Counted from the first letter of the stretch, positions 1 to 7,155 are shown. The stretch: 9,691 nt of DNA from Spirochaetales bacterium (GCA_031280945.1 JAITGB010000005.1:1-9691); one strand, 5' to 3'. Notes: generated by a model not told the origin, from the letters alone. Numbers and translations: made by a program.

Positions 1-208
1 TTACCGTCTTCTGGAAGATTTGGCGGCAAAGGGAACTGTCATTCTGCTGGTTTCCTCTGACTTGCAGGAGCTGATTCGCCTTTCAAAACGCATTGTTGTT
101 ATGCGTAAAGGCGGAATCGCTGCCGAATTTGCCGAAGGAACCGTTACCCAGAATGACGTACTTGCGGCGGCATCCGGTCTTAAAAAGGAGGCGAAGCAGT
201 ATGCCTGA
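1..208 (+). CDS. Sugar ABC transporter ATP-binding protein, C-terminal fragment
   Basis: Partial gene entering from the left edge; the reading frame starts at base 2 and about 68 residues remain. The visible part contains VILLVSSDLQELIRLSKRIV, which matches the end of the second nucleotide-binding domain of RbsA/MglA/XylG-type ATPases: the switch region (usually an (S/I)SSELxE-type motif), then the segment ending in the family's typical VMRxG turn (here VVMRKGG). Known role of the family: ATP hydrolysis on the cytoplasmic face to drive uptake of pentoses, hexoses or related compounds. The immediately following RbsC-type permease, whose ATG lies inside the last codons of this gene, supports the call and indicates translational coupling. 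The Walker and signature motifs lie outside the window, so substrate and intactness cannot be judged. Confidence 0.88.
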   Translation, partial: YRLLEDLAAKGTVILLVSSDLQELIRLSKRIVVMRKGGIAAEFAEGTVTQNDVLAAASGLKKEAKQYA

Positions 209-1226
209 AGAAAAATCCTTCGGCGCGGCGCTAAAAAACATCAAGAAATTTCAGAAGCCGGGTATTTTGCTGGTTTTTGTCGCTATTTTGACTGTTATAG
301 CGCCCAATAGCTTCCCCACGTCCCGCAATATATCCAATGTACTCTGGTCTGTTTCGGCTATTGGCATCATGTCCGCCGGCTCCATTTTTGTTATTCTGCT
401 GGGCGGGATAGACCTCTCCCTGGGTTCGGTTATGGCTTTTACCGGCGCTCTTGCGGTTAGCATTATTCGTTTATCGAATTATTCAACCGCGGGCGCTTTT
501 TTTGGCATTCTTGCCGCGCTTCTCACCGGAGCGGCTGTCGGCCTTTTTCACGGTGCGGTAATCACGCGGTTTAAAGTTCCCGCGTTTCTTGTTACTTTTG
601 CTACGCAGATTATGTTAAGCGGCGCGGCGCGGCTTTTACTGGACAACAAAATTTTGAGTTGTCTTGAGCCGCCCTTATTCACCGCTATCGGGATGAAAAA
701 AATATTCGGTTTCCCGCTTCCGATTTATATCATGATTATGGCGGCGGCGGTGAGTTATTTCGTGCTGAACAAAACTCCCTTTGGCCGAGGCGTGTATGCG
801 ACGGGGGGCAATCCGGTGGCGGCGAAACTTTCCGGCATCAATACCCAGGCGGTTACCGTAACCGGATATATTATTTCCGGGTTTACCGCCGCGATAGGGG
901 GGATTGTGCTGGCCAGTATGACACAGCAGGCAATGGCAAGCGCCGGCGCGGGTTATGAGACCGAGGTGATTACCGCCATTGTTATCGGCGGCGCCAGTCT
1001 CATGGGCGGCGAGGGAAATGTTACCGGCGCAATTTTCGGCGCGGTACTGGTGGGCCTACTTAACAACGGGTTAAACCTGATGAATGTTCCCGCTGCCGTT
1101 CATCCCCTGGCTAAAGGCATGGTTATTATCGCGGCGGTTGCGGCGGACACGCTGGGCCGGCAGGGTAAAGGCCTTGCGTTTATCTGGAGAAAAAATATAA
1201 AAGCGGCGGGCTGGCCCAAAGCATAA
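201..1226 (+). CDS. RbsC-type sugar ABC transporter permease
   Basis: Membrane subunit of a ribose/xylose/galactose-type ABC importer, 341 residues, a normal length for the BPD_transp_2 family. I chose ATG 201 because an AAGGAGG Shine-Dalgarno lies at 185-191; upstream in-frame codons would overlap the ATPase gene deeply. Family hallmarks are visible: LLGGIDLSLGS near residues 67-76, the cytoplasmic-loop motif ATGGNPVAAKLSGI at about 200-213, and VIGGASLMGGEGNVTGAIFG at about 261-280. Around eight to ten hydrophobic segments cover most of the protein, after a short charged N-terminus (MPEEKSFGAALKNIKKFQKP). It would pair with the ATPase encoded just upstream; no periplasmic binding protein is in the window. 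Substrate cannot be read from the permease. The downstream amidohydrolase suggests a sugar acid, lactone or modified carbohydrate, but this is inference. Confidence 0.93.
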   Translation: MPEEKSFGAALKNIKKFQKPGILLVFVAILTVIAPNSFPTSRNISNVLWSVSAIGIMSAGSIFVILLGGIDLSLGSVMAFTGALAVSIIRLSNYSTAGAFFGILAALLTGAAVGLFHGAVITRFKVPAFLVTFATQIMLSGAARLLLDNKILSCLEPPLFTAIGMKKIFGFPLPIYIMIMAAAVSYFVLNKTPFGRGVYATGGNPVAAKLSGINTQAVTVTGYIISGFTAAIGGIVLASMTQQAMASAGAGYETEVITAIVIGGASLMGGEGNVTGAIFGAVLVGLLNNGLNLMNVPAAVHPLAKGMVIIAAVAADTLGRQGKGLAFIWRKNIKAAGWPKA

Positions 1227-1251
1227 TAAAACACTACGGAGATAAATACTC

Positions 1252-2151
1252 ATGAAAATTATTGACGCGCACGCGCATATTTGTGAAGTTATCGCTGGTT
1301 ACTGCCGCAGGGGAGAACTGCGCGCTCTAGGAGGCGGCAGGGCCATGTGGGCTAACGGAGAGGTGATGCATCTTATCCCCGAAGGTTACGGCGATACCAA
1401 TTACACCGCCGAAGCGGCAATCAGGATGATGGATGAGAACGGGGTGGAAGCCGCGGTTATTTTACAGGGCAGTATGTACGGTTTTCAAAACCGTTATATA
1501 CAGACTGTTCTGGAAAAATATCCCAGCCGTTTCCGCGGAGCGTGTACGGTTGACCCTTTTGCTAAAAACGCCCAGGAAAGCCTGGAAAAAATGTTGGACT
1601 GGACAGGTATCGTCAAATTTGAGGTCAGCTCAGGGGGCGGCTTGATGGGTGTTCACGATGATTTTGCCCTTGACGGCTCCAGAATGATGCCTATATACGA
1701 GATGGTAAACGCCCGTTCCGGCGTAGTAACCATTGATTTTGGGGACTGGACCATGCCGAGTTATCAGCCGCTGGCCGTCCGCCGTATTGCCCAACAGTTC
1801 CCTGGTCTGCGTATTGTTATGTGTCATTTGCTGGCTCCGCTGCCGGGTCATCTGGAAGAAACCCGTATCGGTCTTACGGCACTGAAACTGCCCAACGTGT
1901 GGTTCGACATCGCGGCTCTGCCAAAAATCGCGTCTCCTGAAGCCTATCCCTATCCGTCCTGCGCCAGGGCGCTGTCGCTTGCCAAAGAAATCGTCGGCGC
2001 GGAGCGTTTAATGTTTGGCACCGATATGCCTTTCGCTCTGACCCACGCAAGCTACCGGGACCTTGTCCGGTATATTGAAGAGGCGGGGGTATTCACCAAC
2101 AGTGAACTTGCGAAGGTGTTTTATGAAACCGCCAAACAGGTTTATTTCTGA
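1252..2151 (+). CDS. Amidohydrolase family (Amidohydro_2) metal-dependent hydrolase
   Basis: A 299-residue TIM-barrel hydrolase of the Amidohydro_2 superfamily (ACMSD / uracil-decarboxylase-like / lactonase-like proteins). It opens with the metal-binding HxH strand, MKIIDAHAHI (His7, His9). It has a strand-6 histidine in LRIVMCHLLAPLPGH (His192) and the C-terminal acidic metal or catalytic residue in LMFGTDMPF (Asp258). The strand-5 position, where family members usually have a histidine, reads VVTIDFGDW (around Asp162). This may be a real active-site variation or an alignment slip on my part. A GGAG at 1238-1241 serves ATG 1252, and the gene follows the permease stop by 25 bases, so it probably belongs to the sugar uptake operon. 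Likely reactions are C-C, C-N or lactone bond cleavage in a small carbon compound. The substrate is unknown, and the protein has no signal peptide, so it is cytoplasmic. Confidence 0.85.
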   Translation: MKIIDAHAHICEVIAGYCRRGELRALGGGRAMWANGEVMHLIPEGYGDTNYTAEAAIRMMDENGVEAAVILQGSMYGFQNRYIQTVLEKYPSRFRGACTVDPFAKNAQESLEKMLDWTGIVKFEVSSGGGLMGVHDDFALDGSRMMPIYEMVNARSGVVTIDFGDWTMPSYQPLAVRRIAQQFPGLRIVMCHLLAPLPGHLEETRIGLTALKLPNVWFDIAALPKIASPEAYPYPSCARALSLAKEIVGAERLMFGTDMPFALTHASYRDLVRYIEEAGVFTNSELAKVFYETAKQVYF

Positions 2152-2165
2152 GTCAGGAGAGAAGA

Positions 2166-2267
2166 ATGCGGACGATTGTTTCGTTTTTCGGGGAAAAGCC
2201 GGCAGTATTTGAGCAGTTAAATCAACAAGCCGGGGAATATGCCGCCGGGAAAGGAAGATGGCGATAG
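2166..2267 (+). pseudogene. 33-codon ORF, probable 5' remnant of a deleted gene
   Basis: Starts at ATG 2166, five bases after an AGGAGA (2155-2160), only 14 bases past the amidohydrolase stop, so it is positioned like the next gene of the sugar operon. It begins MRTIVSFFGEKPAVFEQLNQ and stops at TAG 2265-2267 after ...AAGKGRWR. The opening looks like the first beta strand and helix of a larger soluble enzyme rather than a stand-alone peptide. In another frame directly behind it (from about 2258) a second short stretch reads DFEAGHDSTVNTLR and ends at TGA 2321-2323; it resembles the final helix and tail of an enzyme such as a D-2-hydroxyacid dehydrogenase. My reading is a gene whose middle was deleted with loss of frame. 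It could also be a genuine small protein. The family assignment is weak. Confidence 0.4.
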
Positions 2268-2323
2268 ATATTGCATCTGATTTTGAGGCGGGGCACGATT
2301 CCACTGTCAACACCTTAAGGTGA
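2258..2323 (+). pseudogene. Possible 3' remnant of the same deleted gene
   Basis: Short frame beginning at ATG 2258 (AGGAAG touches the ATG, too close to be a good ribosome binding site) and ending at TGA 2321-2323. It contains AIDIASDFEAGHDSTVNTLR. From memory, this hydrophobic helix plus (D)FxAG...xVN tail is typical of the C-terminus of D-2-hydroxyacid dehydrogenase-like proteins, which would fit the enzyme-like opening of the ORF at 2166. It is in a different frame from that ORF, so no intact product is made. Treat as tentative. Confidence 0.25.
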
Positions 2324-2494
2324 GATGAGCGGGGGTGGAAGGCTGGCCGGGGGCCCTGGGCGCGCAAGGGATTGGAGGGGCATTGGTCCAACGGACCGAA
2401 GCCCCGCAAAGCCCGGTTTTTGCGCAGCAAAAATGCGCCCAAATTCTTCCGCTGAAAAAGTACATGTAGCCCTCCGCCCCAGGCCCTCTCCGCA
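2268..2494. other. GC-rich intergenic stretch with hairpins and no supported gene
   Basis: Between the gene remnants and the rhomboid promoter lies a GC-rich segment, purine-rich on the + strand at its left side. Open frames crossing it are rich in Pro, Arg and Gly and have no ribosome binding sites, so I do not call genes apart from the short remnant ending at 2323. Visible structure: a small hairpin GGTCC-AAC-GGACC (2385-2397), a perfect inverted repeat TTTTTGC-GCA-GCAAAAA (2417-2433) and the repeat copy described separately (2421-2448). No convincing intrinsic terminator for the sugar operon is visible here. Confidence 0.6.
2421..2448 (-). repeat. Intergenic repeat, copy A (inverted relative to copy B)
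   Basis: Read on the minus strand this copy starts AAGAATTTGGGCGCA (2434-2448) and ends with GCTGCGCA (2421-2428). The same two boxes in the same order occur on the plus strand at 7638-7678. In copy A the spacer between the boxes is short and T-rich, and GCGCA can pair with TGCGC to form a small stem. A 15-base exact match between two intergenic gaps over 5 kb apart is unlikely by chance and suggests a dispersed, structure-forming repeat family. Its genome-wide copy number cannot be seen from here. Confidence 0.6.
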
Positions 2495-2523
2495 TTTACA
2501 GACCTCCAGGAATCCGCTATAAT
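2495..2523 (+). promoter_or_regulatory. Sigma-70-type promoter for the rhomboid-prfA-prmC-RSH-trmL operon
   Basis: TTTACA at 2495-2500 and a perfect TATAAT at 2518-2523, separated by exactly 17 bases, a near-consensus housekeeping promoter. Transcription would be expected to start about 7 bases after the -10, near 2530-2531, one or two bases before the rhomboid ATG at 2532. No Shine-Dalgarno precedes that ATG, so the transcript should be leaderless or nearly so. The start site is inferred from spacing, not observed. Confidence 0.8.
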
Positions 2524-2531
2524 TTCATTGT

Positions 2532-3131
2532 ATGAAGCTCCGCTATAACGCGCCTGTTACTTTATCATTTTCGCTGTTTTCCCTGCTGGTTCTTCTTCTG
2601 GACACTTTCGCGCGCACGGAATTTACGGCGAACCTTTTTTCGATTCCCGGACGGGGGGTTTTTAATTTTGCGGACCCTTTCCACTACGCACGGCTTTTTA
2701 CGCACGTTGTGGGGCATCTGGGGTTTACGCATTTTATTTCCAACTTTTCTTTCATTCTGCTTCTGGGGCCTATTCTGGAGGAGAAGTACGGCTCCCTTTC
2801 CCTGCTTTTTATGATGACGGTTACGGCCCTCGTAACGGGGCTTTTGAACGCGCTTATTTTTTCTACGGGGCTTCTGGGCGCGAGCGGGATTGTTTTTATG
2901 ATGATTCTCCTTGCGTCGTTTACGAATATACGGCAGGGGGAGATTCCGCTTACTTTTCTTTTGGTGCTGGCCATGTACCTTACGGGCGAGATTACGAAAT
3001 CCCTCGAAAACAGCAGCGTGTCGGAGTTCGCTCATATCGCGGGCGGGGTCTGCGGGAGCCTCTTTGGTTTTATCAGGCCCAGCCAGGCAAAGTCCCGCAG
3101 CGCTCCGCGGCAGAACCGCGGGGAAGCATAA
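2532..3131 (+). CDS. Rhomboid-family intramembrane serine protease
   Basis: A 199-residue, strongly hydrophobic protein with about six membrane segments, the size of a minimal bacterial rhomboid (S54 family). The catalytic serine motif is visible as LLGASGIVFMM (GASG, Ser118), and the partner histidine as EFAHIAGGVCGSLFGF (His168) followed by the glycine-rich helix. The second-helix HxxxN signature appears as HFISN (His67, Asn71), in the stretch GHLGFTHFISNFSFILLLGP. Rhomboids cleave transmembrane substrates inside the bilayer; the substrate here is unknown. The C-terminus ends in a basic tail (SQAKSRSAPRQNRGEA). ATG 2532 lies 8 bases after the -10 box and has no Shine-Dalgarno, consistent with leaderless translation. 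It is the first gene of the operon leading into prfA, 24 bases downstream. Codons are dominated by T and G third positions, unlike the genes later in the operon. Confidence 0.88.
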   Translation: MKLRYNAPVTLSFSLFSLLVLLLDTFARTEFTANLFSIPGRGVFNFADPFHYARLFTHVVGHLGFTHFISNFSFILLLGPILEEKYGSLSLLFMMTVTALVTGLLNALIFSTGLLGASGIVFMMILLASFTNIRQGEIPLTFLLVLAMYLTGEITKSLENSSVSEFAHIAGGVCGSLFGFIRPSQAKSRSAPRQNRGEA

Positions 3132-3144
3132 GAGCGCGGTACGC

Positions 3145-3150
3145 AAGGAG
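3145..3150 (+). promoter_or_regulatory. Ribosome binding site of prfA
   Basis: AAGGAG five bases before ATG 3156. It is a clear Shine-Dalgarno, in contrast to the first gene of the operon, which has none. Confidence 0.75.
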
Positions 3151-3155
3151 CCTCC

Positions 3156-4226
3156 ATGACAGACAAAATCACCGCCTGCCAGTCGCGCTTTAAGGAACTT
3201 GAAATTCTCATGGCCGACCCTGATATTCTGAAGGACCAAAAACGCTACCGCGAGGTACTCCAGGAACACGCCCAGCTTTCTGGCATTATGGAAATCTGGG
3301 GGAAAATGCGGGCCTTTGAAGAAGAGCTTGCCGGGGCCGAAAGTCTCGCCGGAAACGAAACAGACGCAGCCCTCCGCGAGCTTGCGCGGGACGAGGCACG
3401 GCAGCTCAAAAAAGCTCTCGAGGAAAAAGAGGCCCAGCTTAAAACTCTTCTCGTACCCCGCGACCCCCGCGATGGAAAAAACATCATCATGGAAATCAGG
3501 GCCGGGACAGGAGGCGAAGAGGCGGCGCTTTTCGCTTCAGACCTTTTCCGCATGTACTCGCGCTACGCCGAAGGCCGGAGGTGGAAAGTCGAAATCCTCA
3601 GCGTCAACGAAACGGAAATCGGAGGCTTTAAGGAAATTGTTTTTTCCGTAGAAGGGGCTGCCGTGTACGGGGACATGAAGTACGAGGCTGGAGTACACCG
3701 CGTACAGAGGGTGCCCGCAACCGAGGCTGGAGGAAGAACCCATACCTCCGCGGTTACTGTCGCGGTTCTGCCCGAAGCGGAGGAAAACGAGCTTGACATA
3801 CGAACCGAAGACCTCCGCATAGACACCTACAGGTCCTCAGGCGCGGGCGGCCAGCACGTCAACAAAACTGACTCCGCCGTGCGCATAACTCATATTCCCA
3901 CGGGCCTGGTTGTGGCCTGTCAGGACGAAAGGTCCCAGCACAAAAACCGGGCCCGGGCCATGAGCGTCCTGCGCTCGCGGCTCCTTGAAATGGAAGAAGA
4001 AAAGAAATCCGCGGCGGAAACGCGGGCGCGGCGGAGCATGGTAGGCTCAGGCGACAGGTCAGAGCGCATACGCACCTACAACTTCCCGCAGAACAGGCTC
4101 ACCGACCACCGCATCAATCTCACCCTGTACCGCCTTGACGCTGTTATGGAAGGCGACATAGGCGAAGTCGTAGGGGCCCTGAAAATCACCGACAGGGAAG
4201 AGCGTTTCAAGGCGGAGGAAACATGA
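3156..4226 (+). CDS. prfA: Peptide chain release factor 1 (RF1)
   Basis: Class I release factor that reads UAA and UAG in the ribosomal A site and triggers peptidyl-tRNA hydrolysis; 356 residues, the usual RF1 length. The stop-codon tripeptide is PAT at 187-189 (RVPATEAGGRTHTSAVTVAVLP is split here as RVPATEAGG and RTHTSAVTVAVLP), which marks RF1 rather than RF2 (SPF). The catalytic GGQ lies at 231-233 in SSGAGGQHVNKTDSAVRITH, followed by the conserved CQDERSQHKN segment. The N-terminal coiled-coil-rich domain occupies roughly residues 1-105. There is no in-frame programmed frameshift site, as expected for RF1. Its last codons overlap prmC (ATGA at 4223-4226), so the factor and the enzyme that modifies it are made in coupled fashion. 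Confidence 0.98.
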   Translation: MTDKITACQSRFKELEILMADPDILKDQKRYREVLQEHAQLSGIMEIWGKMRAFEEELAGAESLAGNETDAALRELARDEARQLKKALEEKEAQLKTLLVPRDPRDGKNIIMEIRAGTGGEEAALFASDLFRMYSRYAEGRRWKVEILSVNETEIGGFKEIVFSVEGAAVYGDMKYEAGVHRVQRVPATEAGGRTHTSAVTVAVLPEAEENELDIRTEDLRIDTYRSSGAGGQHVNKTDSAVRITHIPTGLVVACQDERSQHKNRARAMSVLRSRLLEMEEEKKSAAETRARRSMVGSGDRSERIRTYNFPQNRLTDHRINLTLYRLDAVMEGDIGEVVGALKITDREERFKAEET

Positions 4227-5113
4227 CCCTCGCCGGCGCCCTGCGCCGGGGTCGGGAAAAGCTCGCTGGAGGAGCCAGTGAAACCCCTGCCCTTGACGCC
4301 CTCGTACTTCTCTCTTCGGTATCGGGGAGGGACAAGGCCGGAATTTTTGCCCACTGCGAAGAGGAGCTTGAACCGGAAAAAGAGGCTTCCTACGAAAAAA
4401 TGCTACGCCTGCGTCTTGACGGGGAGCCCGTTTCCTATATCCTTAACTATAAGGAATTTTTCGGCCTGGGTTTTTACGTGGACGAAAGGGTACTCGTTCC
4501 CCGGCCCGATACCGAAGCGCTCGTGGAAGCGGCCCTCGATATTCTCCGCTGTGCCCCCCCGGTTTTCCGTATACACGATGTATGCACGGGAACGGGCTGC
4601 ATCCCCCTGGCTATTGCCGCCGCCCTTGAAGGGAAAATCCCCGAAAAGAGCGCACTGGACGAAAAGGAGCGTGTGAGCGTCCATATCTCCGCCTCGGATA
4701 TTTCGGAGGAAGCTCTTGAAGTTTTCCGCCTGAACTGTGAAAGAATTTTGGGGCGCGTACTTCCCCACACGAGGTCTACCCTCCTTCGCGGGGTACAGGG
4801 GGGCCCCTTCGACATGATTACCGCGAACCCTCCCTACCTCACACAGGAGGAAACCGCGGCCATGAAAGCTGGGGGCTGGCCCGAACCCGCCCTTGCCCTT
4901 GACGGCGGCAAAGACGGCCTCCAGATTATAAACAGGCTTATCGAAGAGGCCCCTGCCTTTTTGCGGGAAGGAGGATACCTCCTTGTTGAAGGAGCCGATT
5001 CTCAAGGAGAGGCCATACGCCGCGCCCTGTGCTCAGCAGGCTGGCAGGACGTGAGAACCTTACAAGACCTGGGAGGACAACGCCGCGTAGTGACGGCGAG
5101 GAGAGGGCCCTAG
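4223..5113 (+). CDS. prmC: Release factor glutamine N5-methyltransferase PrmC (HemK)
   Basis: SAM-dependent methyltransferase that N5-methylates the glutamine of the GGQ motif in release factors, raising termination efficiency; 296 residues, near the family norm. The N-terminal helical domain binds the factor (about residues 1-85) and leads into the conserved RVLVPRPDTEALVEAAL (89-105). SAM motif I is seen as IHDVCTGTGCIPLAIA (117-132), and the catalytic NPPY at 202-205 in DMITANPPYLTQEE. Motif I has CTGTG where many homologues read GTGSG; CTGTGCI variants also occur, so this is probably functional. The start ATG overlaps the prfA TGA, and the natural substrate RF1 is encoded immediately upstream. 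The stop TAG shares its G with the GTG start of the next gene. Confidence 0.96.
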   Translation: MTLAGALRRGREKLAGGASETPALDALVLLSSVSGRDKAGIFAHCEEELEPEKEASYEKMLRLRLDGEPVSYILNYKEFFGLGFYVDERVLVPRPDTEALVEAALDILRCAPPVFRIHDVCTGTGCIPLAIAAALEGKIPEKSALDEKERVSVHISASDISEEALEVFRLNCERILGRVLPHTRSTLLRGVQGGPFDMITANPPYLTQEETAAMKAGGWPEPALALDGGKDGLQIINRLIEEAPAFLREGGYLLVEGADSQGEAIRRALCSAGWQDVRTLQDLGGQRRVVTARRGP

Positions 5114-5115
5114 TG
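5099..5115 (+). promoter_or_regulatory. Ribosome binding site and TAGTG overlap deciding the RSH start
   Basis: AGGAGA at 5099-5104 lies inside the end of prmC, 8 bases before GTG 5113. The prmC stop TAG (5111-5113) and this GTG share one base. The nearest ATG (5122) would be 17 bases from the Shine-Dalgarno, and the longer in-frame GTG at 5029 would bury about 85 bases in prmC without a ribosome binding site, so 5113 is preferred. Confidence 0.65.
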
Positions 5116-7155
5116 CTCAAAATGGTGGAACGGATTGACCACTTCGCCGAAAGGCTTGGCGGGTATTCCGGCGAAGAAAAAAAACTTATACTCGAAGCCG
5201 CCAACTGGTCCGAAGACCTCCACAGGGACCAAATGAGGGCAAGCGGGGAACCCTATTTTATCCACCCCCTGCAAGTCGCAGAAATTCTCGTTGACATGAG
5301 AATGGACTCCCAGTGCGTCATCGCAGCCCTCCTCCACGATGTCCTTGAAGACACAGACGCAAGTAGACAGGAACTGCGCCTGCGCTTCGGCAAAGACGTT
5401 GAAAACCTCGTAAACGGCGTAACAAAAATCGCGGGCATCAAGGCAAAAAATAAATCCGTACAGGAAGCCGAAACAATACGCAAAATGCTCTTTGCCATGA
5501 GTAAAGATATCCGCGTTATCCTCATTAAACTCGCCGACAAACTGCACAATATGCGCACCTTAGAGTTTCTCGCCGAAGACAGGAGGCGGACCTTTGCCCA
5601 GGAGTGCCTCGATATTTACGCCCCCCTCGCATCCCGCCTCGGCATGGGCTGGATAAAAGACGAACTCGAAGACCTTGCCCTGAAAAACCTCCAGAGGGAC
5701 ACCTACAACCAAATCAAAGCCTTTGTCTCCTCCAAACGCGGCGAAAGAGCGGACTACCTCCAAAAAATAGAAGAAAAAATCCAAACAGCAGCCCAGGCCG
5801 AGGGGCTTACCGTGGAAGTAAAAACCCGCGCCAAACATTTTTATTCGATTTATACGAAAATGCGGCGGCGCAGTAAAACCCTTGACGAAATTTTCGACCT
5901 CCTGGGCATCAGAATCCTCTGCGAAGCGCCCACCGACTGCTATATAATCCTCGGCATAGTCCACCGCCTCTGGAAACCCATAGACGGCCGCTTTAAGGAT
6001 TATATAGCCATGCCCAAGTCCAACAGGTACCAGAGCCTGCACACAACAGTCATGGGAGACGGAGGCCGCCTCATAGAAATACAAATCCGCACCGTATCCA
6101 TGAACCAGACAGCCGAACACGGCATAGCCGCCCACTGGCTCTACAAAAGAGGAACAACAGCCGAAAACGTCCGCCGCGAAGACCTCCCCATTATTAACCG
6201 CCTGAAAAACTGGAACGGCGTAAAAATCTCCTCGCGCGATTTTCTGGAAGAAATAAAAGGCGAAATCCTCAAAGACTCCATTTATGTCTTTACCCCCAAG
6301 GGAGACGCAATAGAACTCCCCAAGGGCTCAACAGCCATAGACTTCGCCTACTACATACACACCGACATAGGCGACCACCTCAGCGCGGCAAAGGCAGACG
6401 GACTCATTATCCCCCTCAAAGCGGAACTCAAAAACACACAGGTCATCGAAGTTATTACAGCCAAAAACTCACACCCCCACCTCACCTGGCTGCGTTACGT
6501 CAAAACCGCCCGCGCGCGGACCCGCATCAGAAGCTGGCTCAAAAAAAGCGATGAAAGCCTCATTATTGAAAAAAACATTGTAGCGCGCAAGAAAGCGGAA
6601 CTGCCCATAACCATGCGCGAACCCCGCGTACCCCACGGAAAAAAAGAAGCTGGAGGAGAAACCCTCCTCCGGGACGAAGGAACAGTCGGCATACGCATAG
6701 GCGATGAAAAAAATATGCTCATAAATCTCGCCCGCTGCTGCAACCCCGCCGTAGGAGACGAAATCATAGGCTACGTCTCGCGCGGAAGAGGCATCATCGT
6801 CCACAGAAAAGACTGCTCCAACGTCAAAGCCATCTCCGGCATAGAAGAGAGAACCATACACGTAGAATGGGAAACAGTCTCCCCCCGCGCCACCCGCCAC
6901 TTCCGCGTAGCCGCAAACCGCACCTACGACCTCTTCTCCGAAATAGAAGGCGCCGTAAAAAAGTACCAGGGCCACCTCGTTGCGGGCCGCGTAGAAGATG
7001 ACGGCCCCGACAGACTCCTCGCCGTCTTTACCATGGAACTCGACAGAGCCGGAGACTTTCGCAAAGTCATCAAAAGCATACAGTCCATTCCTTCAGTCCT
7101 TCGCATAGACACAGTGTACGAGGACGCCTCGCACGAAGGCGACTACGAAAACTAA
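5113..7155 (+). CDS. Bifunctional (p)ppGpp synthetase/hydrolase (RelA/SpoT homologue)
   Basis: Long RSH enzyme, 680 residues from GTG 5113, that makes and degrades the stringent-response alarmone. Domains in order: HD hydrolase (about 20-170) with FIHP (His51) and intact LLHDVLEDT (His75-Asp76, Glu79-Asp80); synthetase (about 235-345) with KHFYSIYTKM, FDLLGIRIL, RFKDYIAMPK, YQSLHTTV and EIQIRT followed by AEHGIAAHW; TGS (about 390-450) beginning SIYVFTPKGDAIELPKGST; zinc-finger-like region with the Cys pair LARCCNPAVGDEIIGYVSRG (Cys542-543) and KDCSNV; and a C-terminal ACT domain (about 597-670). Because the hydrolase residues are present, I expect a Rel-type bifunctional enzyme, probably the main stringent factor, rather than hydrolase-dead RelA. 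It shares the operon with RF1, PrmC and TrmL, linking starvation signalling with translation genes. Codon choice moves strongly to C- and A-ending codons toward its 3' end. Confidence 0.96.
   Translation: MLKMVERIDHFAERLGGYSGEEKKLILEAANWSEDLHRDQMRASGEPYFIHPLQVAEILVDMRMDSQCVIAALLHDVLEDTDASRQELRLRFGKDVENLVNGVTKIAGIKAKNKSVQEAETIRKMLFAMSKDIRVILIKLADKLHNMRTLEFLAEDRRRTFAQECLDIYAPLASRLGMGWIKDELEDLALKNLQRDTYNQIKAFVSSKRGERADYLQKIEEKIQTAAQAEGLTVEVKTRAKHFYSIYTKMRRRSKTLDEIFDLLGIRILCEAPTDCYIILGIVHRLWKPIDGRFKDYIAMPKSNRYQSLHTTVMGDGGRLIEIQIRTVSMNQTAEHGIAAHWLYKRGTTAENVRREDLPIINRLKNWNGVKISSRDFLEEIKGEILKDSIYVFTPKGDAIELPKGSTAIDFAYYIHTDIGDHLSAAKADGLIIPLKAELKNTQVIEVITAKNSHPHLTWLRYVKTARARTRIRSWLKKSDESLIIEKNIVARKKAELPITMREPRVPHGKKEAGGETLLRDEGTVGIRIGDEKNMLINLARCCNPAVGDEIIGYVSRGRGIIVHRKDCSNVKAISGIEERTIHVEWETVSPRATRHFRVAANRTYDLFSEIEGAVKKYQGHLVAGRVEDDGPDRLLAVFTMELDRAGDFRKVIKSIQSIPSVLRIDTVYEDASHEGDYEN

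Noticed and set aside
93..200. Longer start for the permease at an upstream in-frame codon
   Set aside because: It would add 36 residues of low-quality sequence overlapping the ATPase gene. ATG 201 has an AAGGAGG nine bases upstream and gives a normal permease N-terminus.
2417..2433. TTTTTGC-GCA-GCAAAAA as an intrinsic terminator for the sugar operon
   Set aside because: The stem has only two G-C pairs and there is no following T-run on the + strand (AAATGCGCCC follows), so it would be a weak terminator at best. It is better read as part of the repeat region.
2565..3269. 234-residue minus-strand open frame rich in Lys and Arg
   Set aside because: It is the reverse reading of the hydrophobic rhomboid gene and runs across the rhomboid-prfA junction. 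It has no ribosome binding site or recognisable motif.
5029..5112. Longer RSH protein from GTG 5029
   Set aside because: The extra 28 residues are prmC read in another frame, without a ribosome binding site. The RSH-like sequence begins after 5113.
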